From positions 1 through 49,452 of the forward strand of contig NZ_LABX01000193.1 in the NCBI RefSeq assembly GCF_001043915.1: DNA of 49,452 bases, read 5' to 3'. The translations under genes were made by a program, and so were the position numbers. Shown here piece by piece: positions 9,001 to 14,593 of this stretch. The stretch comes from Methylobacterium aquaticum (GTDB lineage Bacteria > Pseudomonadota > Alphaproteobacteria > Rhizobiales > Beijerinckiaceae). The stretch's first letter is position 1, and the number at the start of each line of letters is the position of its first letter. Under the pieces are notes generated by a model. That model had not been told where the DNA came from and made no database searches. It saw only the letters and a program-made list of their open reading frames with translations.

Positions 9001-9068
9001 ATCGTGAAGGGAGCGTCCTTCCTGACCGTCGCGCCCTCGAGCGCGCCCTCGAAAACGTCTTCGCCCAT
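6054..9068 (-). CDS. four-module protein: NUC1-type nuclease, GH24-like lysozyme, LD-transpeptidase-like motif, peptidoglycan-binding domain
   Basis: A 1004-residue protein with four recognisable blocks. Residues about 50-250 resemble the DNA/RNA non-specific endonuclease fold: FGHMVRRQDPNW keeps the catalytic His (H129), and ITNASPQAETLNTGPW keeps the metal-site Asn region (N159-N168), although DRGH has become AFGH. Residues about 380-585 resemble a T4-type lysozyme: E390 in VQHETGG, then GITIGFGYDLG and SLTFNRGAS. Around 855-875, IHPTFF then SSLGCQVVVG (H855, C870) recalls the His/Ser-Gly-Cys motif of L,D-transpeptidases. Residues about 940-980 are a PG_binding_1 repeat. No signal peptide was seen. 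It is the last gene of the minus operon with the trypsin-like protein. It looks like a lytic effector able to attack nucleic acid and cell wall. Its stop codon lies inside repeat A. Confidence 0.8.
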   Translation of the reverse strand: MGEDVFEGALEGATVRKDAPFTIDELRRRKGHAPDFLDADVALPLPEAGAGEVWLNYTHFSILMDPARRQPRLTIVDIDGARWVHVKRRRPDVWSRDPRLAPEQQPERRFFDKPDPQFDPRKNHFAFGHMVRRQDPNWHDDDDPGAAERSELETFFITNASPQAETLNTGPWNVLEDIVLDDLKTTLKIRAVVLTGPVFREDDPLLHGVFPIPAEYWKLVAWKGPGGRLSTVAWRQTQPAGVMPADLESAQVPFDGKAGTAWLVPVDEIAELSGLDLGVYAAADTYRQRRGMQESMDGVVPALMLPTRASDLLLIGAAEPPAAVEETVEVAREDEPASDDDGGLAAALADREAEESLADDPEVAAFLESLGSGAADHVSQPAYDLIVQHETGGRAYYEKKYKSRPVWPKGQSGITIGFGYDLGYVGKAEFDRDWAALPAADRAALAVTIGRHGGNASPAAMQALLAAVQHVVVGWAVSEAVFRAATLPKFAGLTDRRLDNCDLLGGDSFGALVSLTFNRGASYAKAGDRYTEMNRIREAMTARRFERIPGLILAMRRIWKGTAIQAEMDRRRANEAALFKAGLPQGGVEELVSPQVVGMAPGFEDMGREPGGTAAPAVRRAVPAGAETWEGAGDEDVFVDVTEDDAADDAASTEASLERAVAEDRPRWAPDALSPDYAHLDERAEGATFTLEAADLELLAELNAFPLDPAKARPVLFGLRGCGLVKDHAAAGGRPVLRDQRPDHHTPRCVLGAWDRAAGTVAVFPGSTVPDRRAVRLWKTSRKAGNLLATGLYGYVVGAHATLRRDGTLNARPGCFLLRETASRKRVVVVRRSSDDLQYQLTDMVDRTAPGDNIHPTFFTTQTDFSSLGCQVVVGSTDSGGNHKGPWAAFRTAAGQSGAGGTPGQRFQYMLLTGAEAAIASELRRTGRLAEPAARDKLRRLRFGSSGEAVRRLQARLGLPSPDGTLGAMTAEALHGFQRTLPPKRRSDGIWSPALDAVLGWDVF

Positions 9069-9795
9069 CGCTGCCTCCCCGTCGGTGCCACGCTACGCCG
9101 CCGTGCCGATGCCCTTCACGAGCCGCCAGTTCGCCTTGTCCCACCGCGCGAAGGCCGGCCCGACATCCATGCCATCGGGATGGGTGCGCAGCACGCCGTC
9201 GAGCCCGGCGATCAGGCGTCCGAGCGCGCCGCAGCGGTCGGCATACTCGACCGCCTTGGCGATCGTTTCGCGCCGCCGACGGCGAAGGCCCATCGCCAGA
9301 TCGGGATCCTCCAGGTCGCCAGGCCGCCACGCGACGGCACCGGCAAGAGCCGGACCGAGCGCCTCGTCCAGTGCTTGGCCGTCGCAGGCGAGCAGGATCG
9401 ATCGCAGGGCGATGCTCAACTCGGGATTCTCGCCGCGCAGGATCGCGACGCCCTTGCGCGCGGCGAGGCGGTTGGGATCGAGCACGAGCGAGGGGCCGAG
9501 CAGCTTCGCAAAAGCCGCCGACCAGTGATCAGGATCGCCGAGGTGTCGGTCCGGCCCGCGAGCGAGCCTTTCCGGACATCCGGGCCCGGCATTCCGGACG
9601 AGGAGGGCCGAGGGCCATCGGGATTGAGCCGGGCTTGCGCCAGCGCCGCGACGTCTTCGACGAATGTGTCGAACCGGACCTGCGGGACGCCGACCCGCCT
9701 CGGCGTAGCCGCCGGCCAGGACGGCGCTGACGGACTGGAACGCATTGTTCTTGTCGCGGTGCAGCTTGGCGTCGCCTCGACGGGCCGGGATGCGG

Positions 9796-9870
9796 TCCAA
9801 GAAGGCTCGGTCCGCCAAGGCTCGGTCCGCCAAGGCTCGGTCCGCCAAGGCTCGGTCCGCCAAGGCTCGG
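9796..9870 (+). repeat. 15-bp tandem repeat
   Basis: Four perfect copies of tccgccaaggctcgg (9811-9870) follow one degenerate copy (9796-9810). On the minus strand they encode a repeated five-residue ADRAL unit inside the unknown island protein. Gain or loss of units would keep the frame. Confidence 0.9.
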
Positions 9871-10162
9871 CGGGCCATATAGCGCGCGACGGCCCTGTCG
9901 AATCCGGGAGCCACGAGATCCTTCTTGATCAACTCGAGAGCGAAGCGGCGCAGCCGATTAAACCGCTCGGCGACGGCCATGGCCTCGAAGAGGAAGCCGA
10001 TCTGATCGTTCGCGCCTGTGTCGGCGCGCAGGTGGATGGGGTGATGCGCGCGCAGCTCGTCCCATACGGCAATCAACACGGGCCATGGGCCGGTCACGCG
10101 CCCCGCGAGGGTCTCCAGCCTGCGGTCGCGCTGCCCCTCGGCGGCGTCCGGCCGATCCTCGC

Positions 10163-10268
10163 CTAAGCAGGCTTGCGTGGACAGGCCACCACTTCGCCCG
10201 CTTAGATTCTTGTTTTGTCGCAGATTTTTATCGCCGAACCGGTGACCACTTCGGCGAAATCTGCCTAG
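10163..10268 (+). repeat. repeat family A, copy 2, inserted in a coding sequence
   Basis: A 106-bp copy beginning CTAAGCAGG and ending CTGCCTAG. It lies inside the unknown island gene and is open in that gene's minus-strand frame, adding about 36 residues between codon 14 and the rest. The element's own length is not a multiple of three, so the target duplication or flanking bases must supply the difference. Confidence 0.9.
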
Positions 10269-10306
10269 GGCCGGATGGGTGCCGGCGGTCAATGCCGGGC
10301 TGACGG

Positions 10307-11512
10307 TCATCCCGGGCTCCGGGCGCGGCCGGCCAGGATCTCGTCGACCTGAGGGCCGATGGTCAGGAAGGAATGGGCCCAGTTGCGCCGCTCGTGATAG
10401 CCCGCGAAATGCAGGCCGAGCGTCGTGCGCCCGTCGGAGTCGAGATTGACCACGGCGGAGCCGGAATTGCCGCCCAGGGTGCTGCAATCGTGCGTGAGGA
10501 TCCAACGGCGGGGATCGCTGCCTGCCGGCAGACCGCCGGGTCCCTCCATGATCTCGCCGGGCGCCAGGCGCTTGAACCCCTTCACCCCGGCGAACAGTTT
10601 CGAGAACAGATCGGGCGTCGTCGACTGCGCGTTGCCCGGGAAACCGACGAGGTGAACGCTCTGGCCCTGCGACGACAGGGCGGCCAGGGGAACCCCCGCC
10701 CGCGGCGTCGACCCGAGCGGCTCCGGCATCCTCTGCCCCGGCACCGGGCCGAGCTGGAGCAGGGCCATGTCGAGGGTGTCGAAGTTCAGCCCGTCGGCAT
10801 TGCGGTAGCGGAGAGCGCCGGCCGCGCCCTCGAACAGCACCCGGGCGACCGGGAAGCGCCGGTCGGTCCGCGCCGGGCCGACCTCCTGATGGAAATCGAC
10901 CGCAATCCCGTCCTTGAGCACCGGCACGCCGCGCTCGTCCCGGACGACCAGGCCGTCGCGCTTGCGCGAGACGGCGTGGAGGACGTGCCGGTTGGTCATC
11001 ACCACGTCCTGACCGACCATGAAGCCGGTGCCCTGGTAGCCGAGAGGGCGGGCGCTGGGGTCGTCGACCCGCCCGACCGCGGCGCAGACCGCCTGGATCC
11101 CCTCCTTCTGGACCGAGAGACGCGGCCCGAAATCCCCGACCGACGGCTGGTTCAGGTCGATGAAGCCGTCGATCACGAACAGGACGGGCCGCGATCCGTC
11201 CGTCTTGATGACCGCCTCGAAGCCGGACACCTGACCGGGGCTGAGGATAGCGGCGTCGCCGTCATTCTCGACCCGCGCCAGAGCCGAATCGGCCTGCTTG
11301 ATCAGGCGCTCGGCGGCGTCGCGATCGACCGGCCGCTTCGTGATCTGCTCCGCATAGTCCAGTTCAGCCCGCAATCTCTCGATGGACTCACGGCGTGACA
11401 CCAAGTCCCCGAGTGCCGCCCCCGCTGTGTTTAGGGCCGCTTTCGTCGATTCATGACCGGGCTTCGATTTTGCACCTGACATGACACGGGTGTATGTGTG
11501 CGCTTGCACCAT
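10307..11512 (-). CDS. trypsin-like serine protease with N-terminal helical region
   Basis: About 401 residues. The N-terminal third (to about 100) is helical and charged with no signal peptide, so the enzyme is probably cytosolic. The trypsin-2 fold follows: catalytic His in MTNRHVLHAV, Asp in FDTLDMALLQL and Ser in TLGGNSGSAVV, with GTGFMVGQDVV as the first barrel strands. It is therefore probably active. The ATG at 11512 has GGGGA seven bases upstream; a GTG at 11515 and an ATG at 11482 are alternatives. It heads an operon whose next gene overlaps it by four bases (ATGA), followed by the nuclease/lysozyme protein. Trypsin-like proteases paired with effectors are a recurring theme of bacterial conflict systems, so it may be a sensor or activator that cleaves a neighbour. 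The substrate is unknown. Confidence 0.85.
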   Translation of the reverse strand: MVQAHTYTRVMSGAKSKPGHESTKAALNTAGAALGDLVSRRESIERLRAELDYAEQITKRPVDRDAAERLIKQADSALARVENDGDAAILSPGQVSGFEAVIKTDGSRPVLFVIDGFIDLNQPSVGDFGPRLSVQKEGIQAVCAAVGRVDDPSARPLGYQGTGFMVGQDVVMTNRHVLHAVSRKRDGLVVRDERGVPVLKDGIAVDFHQEVGPARTDRRFPVARVLFEGAAGALRYRNADGLNFDTLDMALLQLGPVPGQRMPEPLGSTPRAGVPLAALSSQGQSVHLVGFPGNAQSTTPDLFSKLFAGVKGFKRLAPGEIMEGPGGLPAGSDPRRWILTHDCSTLGGNSGSAVVNLDSDGRTTLGLHFAGYHERRNWAHSFLTIGPQVDEILAGRARSPG

Positions 11513-11727
11513 CACAAAATCCCCGCATGACGACCAGGATCACAACCATATCGAGGGATATTCCACAGAATGATTGTGACGATCTACGACTTTTTGATTG
11601 AATTCCGCTGGTATGAATGAAAAAAGCCGATACGTCAAGCGATTCGGATCGCCTCGACATCCATCCATCATGCCCGGCAATCCAAATCCCACTGGCCATG
11701 ACTTCGGTCGTGCTATAGACTGCGCTC
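11513..11727. promoter_or_regulatory. divergent promoter region of the protease and caspase transcription units
   Basis: These 215 bp separate two divergent genes and are clearly more AT-rich than their surroundings, as expected for back-to-back promoters. A TATAGA hexamer at about 11714-11719 lies only 8 bp before the caspase ATG. No good -35 partner was found, so the assignment of individual elements is tentative. Confidence 0.5.
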
Positions 11728-13662
11728 ATGCCCGACATGCGATGCTTGGCTATTGGGGTCTCCGACGCACCGCCGCTGGAATTCCTGCGCGGGGCGGCGA
11801 ACGGCGCCCGGGCGTTCGGGACGTGGGCGCAGTCCCTCGGCACCCGCACGGAGGTGCTGACCGACGAGGAAAAGCCGGTCGGATGCACCGAACTGCGCGC
11901 GGCGTTCGAGCGATTGCTGTCGGGGCGCCAGGGCGTCGACTGGCTTCTCGTCTATTTCGGCGGCCACGGGCTCTCGCGCGGCGCGGGCGAGGACCTCTGG
12001 CTGCCCTCGGCCTGGCATGCGGACCAGCGCGCCATCTCGATCAACGCGCTGCGCCGCCGCCTGAGCCGCTACGCGGTCCGCCGCCTCACCATCGTCGGCG
12101 ATGCCTGCCGGTCCCTCCCGGCCGATGCCGACAGCGCCGACCTCGTCGCCGACGCGGTGCTGGGACGCGGCCCGTTCGATCCGACCGAGCCGCGCCTCGA
12201 CCTGCTGCAAGCCTCCTCGCCGTACCACGCCTCGTACATGGTGCTCGGCGCGCGTCCCGAGGACGACCGCTGCATCTTCAGCGGGGTGCTGGAGGAGGCG
12301 CTGTCGGGCGCCCGCGAGGAGGCTTTCGACGCCCGGCGGGGCTGCATCACCAGCGTCAGCCTTGCCGGGTTCCTCGAGCGCGAGGTGCCGCTGCGGGCGG
12401 TGCAGTATCTGGTCAAGCTCGAGCCGCACGTCGTCAGCGGTTTCCGCGAGCCGGACGACGTCTATCTCGCGGCGCGACCGGTGCCGCCGCCGTCCCTGCG
12501 ACCCTGGCCGACCGCGGCCGCGGTCGGCGCGATGGGAAGCGAGCGCGCCGCGCGGGGCGCCGAACGCGGCTGGTCGACGAGGGACGCCACCGGCCGCCAT
12601 GACAGGGCGGCCAGCCGGGATGTGGCGGACCTCCTCCGCGGCCTTGAAGGGATGGACGAGGCGATCTCCGGCGGGCGGCCGCCCCGGGATCGCGGGCCCG
12701 GGCCGATCCGGGACGGCATTGGCGGCGCGGACCGGACCGCCCGCTCCCGCAGCGCTGCGCGCATCAGGTCGTTCAGGATGGCCTACCGGCACGAATCCGC
12801 GCGTCCGACCGGCTTCGAGACCGGCAGCGGCTTCTCCCTCGACGGCGCGGCGGCGCAGGGGGCGGTGCTCGGGCGGCATGGATCCGCGGCGGACCAGGGC
12901 GGGCGGCGCTGGTGGCGCGCCGAACCCGGGGACGCTGGCATGGACGGGAATCCCTGGTGGCGCCTGGGGCGCCTGATGGCGCCGCTGCCGCTGCTGATCG
13001 AACTCGACGACGGGACCTGGTGCGGTGCGGCGGCCCTCCCCGGCTTCATCGGCGCCTTCACGGTCGCCGACGGTGGCGTCGCGAGCCTGATCTATCGTCC
13101 GGTGCATCGGCCCGACGCCGCGCGCGAGACCGAGACGGCGGTGGCATGGCTGCGCGCCGGCGCGCTGACCGCCCCGGCCGCCTACGGTCTCGCGGCGCGG
13201 CTGCGCGACGACAAGGAGAGCGATCCCGTGCGGAGCGTGCTGGCTGCCTACCTGTATGACACGCAGGGCGACGCCGAGAGCGTGCACCGCACGGCCTGGT
13301 CCATGGCCCGCCACGGTCTCCCGATCCCGTTCGACATCGCCGTCCTCGGTCGGATGCCGGCGGCCCGGGATGCGGACGGCTTGCTGTCCGTGACGATCCC
13401 CGCCACCCGCTCACGGGCCCCCCGCTCCGCAGCGGAGCGCATCCGACCCTGGACGCATGGCGAGACCGGCGAGATGTCGGCGCCGGTGGCGGGCGCGTTC
13501 CCCTGGCTGCGGCAGGGCTGGACCCTGCTGGAGGACGAAGCCCCCTCACCGCTCGTTCCGGACGCCCTCGTCCGCGTGGCGGAGCACGTCCGGCCGTTTC
13601 CGTTCACCACCCTGTCGGCCGAAGGCGGCAGGCAGCTCAGGGCGATCGTCGGGAGACTGTGA
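11728..13662 (+). CDS. caspase-like (peptidase C14) protease with long unknown C-terminal region
   Basis: A 644-residue protein whose first about 230 residues form a caspase/metacaspase p20-like domain. The opening strand MRCLAIGVSDAP is followed by LLVYFGGHGLS with the catalytic His (H80) and TIVGDACRSLP with the catalytic Cys (C127). The remaining about 400 residues have no family I recognise; segments such as LMAPLPLLIELDDGTWCG look like a folded beta domain. There is no signal peptide. The start lacks a Shine-Dalgarno sequence and a TATAGA box is very close, so the mRNA may be leaderless; the in-frame ATG at 11737 is the alternative. The alpha/beta hydrolase gene begins one base after the stop, so the two are cotranscribed. 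Bacterial caspase-like proteases often act as effectors or activators in cell-suicide immunity, which the island context supports. Confidence 0.85.
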   Translation: MPDMRCLAIGVSDAPPLEFLRGAANGARAFGTWAQSLGTRTEVLTDEEKPVGCTELRAAFERLLSGRQGVDWLLVYFGGHGLSRGAGEDLWLPSAWHADQRAISINALRRRLSRYAVRRLTIVGDACRSLPADADSADLVADAVLGRGPFDPTEPRLDLLQASSPYHASYMVLGARPEDDRCIFSGVLEEALSGAREEAFDARRGCITSVSLAGFLEREVPLRAVQYLVKLEPHVVSGFREPDDVYLAARPVPPPSLRPWPTAAAVGAMGSERAARGAERGWSTRDATGRHDRAASRDVADLLRGLEGMDEAISGGRPPRDRGPGPIRDGIGGADRTARSRSAARIRSFRMAYRHESARPTGFETGSGFSLDGAAAQGAVLGRHGSAADQGGRRWWRAEPGDAGMDGNPWWRLGRLMAPLPLLIELDDGTWCGAAALPGFIGAFTVADGGVASLIYRPVHRPDAARETETAVAWLRAGALTAPAAYGLAARLRDDKESDPVRSVLAAYLYDTQGDAESVHRTAWSMARHGLPIPFDIAVLGRMPAARDADGLLSVTIPATRSRAPRSAAERIRPWTHGETGEMSAPVAGAFPWLRQGWTLLEDEAPSPLVPDALVRVAEHVRPFPFTTLSAEGGRQLRAIVGRL

Positions 13663-13663
13663 C

Positions 13664-14530
13664 ATGCGGCTGATTCTCGTCCATGGCATCAACCAGCAGG
13701 GCGCCGGCGAGGCGGTGCTCAAGGATGCGTGGCTCGGCCATCTCGCCGCCGGGCTCGGACGGCCGCTCGGGCAGGCCGAGGTGCTCGTCCCGTTCTACGG
13801 CGACCGGCTCGCCGCTCTCAGCGACGGCCATGCGGGCGGGGCCGTTGCGCAGGGCCCCGGCGGCCAGACGGATACCGGCGAGGCCGGCTTCCTCGCCGCG
13901 GCCCTGACCGAGCAGGCGCAGGCCGCCGGCGCCACCGCGGCCATGATCGCCGCGGAGGAACGGCGGGTGCCCGGCGAGGCCGTCGAGGAAGGCTTTCCCA
14001 TGAACCGGCGCATCAACGCCCTCGTGCGCGTGCTGGAGAGGGCTTCGCCGCTCCACGGCTCGGTGGTCATGCGGCTCCTGCCCCAGGCTTATGCCTATTT
14101 GAAGCGGCCGGCCGCCGGCGCGGCCGTCGACGCGATCGTCCGCCCGATCCTCGATGCCGGCCCCGCTATCGTCGTCGGCCACTCCCTGGGCACCGTCGTG
14201 ACCTTCAAGCTCCTGCGGCAGCTCGCTCTCGAGAACCGGGCGCTCGACGTTCCCCTCTACGTCACGCTCGGCTCGCCGCTGCCGCTGATGGCGGTGCAGG
14301 CGGCGCTCGGCCCGGCCTTCGCGGTGCCGCGCGGCGTCGGCCGCTGGCTGAACGCCGTCGACCCGGACGACTTCATCGCACTCGGCCGTGGGCTCGACGG
14401 CCTCAATTTCGCGGAAGGAATCGACAACATCCTCGACATTGAGAACGTCCCGGGCGACGCACACGCGATCGAAGGGTATCTGCGCGACCCGCGGGTTGCG
14501 GCCGCCATCGCCCAGGCTTGCGGGATCTGA
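13664..14530 (+). CDS. alpha/beta hydrolase (lipase/esterase-like)
   Basis: A 288-residue serine hydrolase. It opens with the strand-and-oxyanion segment MRLILVHGINQQG. The nucleophile elbow is VVGHSLGTVV (S174), acidic residues lie in AVDPDDF (D233-D236), and a likely catalytic His is H267 in GDAHAIEGYL. No signal peptide is present. It starts one base after the caspase stop codon and so is probably translated by coupled ribosomes. In adaptor-domain conflict systems such hydrolases occur as effectors or companions acting on lipids or proteins; the substrate here is unknown. The gene converges on the SPOR-like membrane protein with a 63-bp gap and no evident terminator. Confidence 0.85.
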   Translation: MRLILVHGINQQGAGEAVLKDAWLGHLAAGLGRPLGQAEVLVPFYGDRLAALSDGHAGGAVAQGPGGQTDTGEAGFLAAALTEQAQAAGATAAMIAAEERRVPGEAVEEGFPMNRRINALVRVLERASPLHGSVVMRLLPQAYAYLKRPAAGAAVDAIVRPILDAGPAIVVGHSLGTVVTFKLLRQLALENRALDVPLYVTLGSPLPLMAVQAALGPAFAVPRGVGRWLNAVDPDDFIALGRGLDGLNFAEGIDNILDIENVPGDAHAIEGYLRDPRVAAAIAQACGI

Positions 14531-14593
14531 CGCCGAAGGAGTCATGCCGAGGCTGCTGCTGCTGCGCGAGGCTCGCTCCCGGCTCCACGCCGC

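Larger units (their letters stand above)
9093..10310 (-). pseudogene. unknown protein gene with in-frame repeat insertion and two compensating frameshifts
   Basis: No family was recognised. The ATG at 10308-10310 overlaps the TGA of the upstream protease gene as ATGA, so the gene should be translationally coupled. After 14 codons the 106-bp repeat A is inserted and read through for about 36 codons. Coding then continues with DELRAHHPIHLRADTG and FNRLRRFALELIKKDLV. A 15-bp tandem repeat encodes ADRAL four times. Near 9715 the protein-like frame shifts by one base (VRFDTFVEDVAALAQ lies in the shifted frame), and near 9540 it shifts back to HWSAAFAKLLGPSLVLD. The end is KANWRLVKGIGTAA. It could be a pseudogene, a gene with sequence errors, or a tolerated recoded segment. 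The next gene starts 24 bp downstream, so this sits centrally in an apparent three-gene operon. Confidence 0.6.

Noticed and set aside
4041..10166. A 2041-codon open frame on the plus strand
   Set aside because: It runs antisense through the flavin oxidase, nuclease/lysozyme and unknown genes, with no domain or sensible composition. Its great length comes only from the scarcity of stops at high GC.
12069..12416. Minus-strand frame inside the caspase gene
   Set aside because: It is an antisense shadow with no recognisable motif; the plus-strand caspase has clear catalytic residues.
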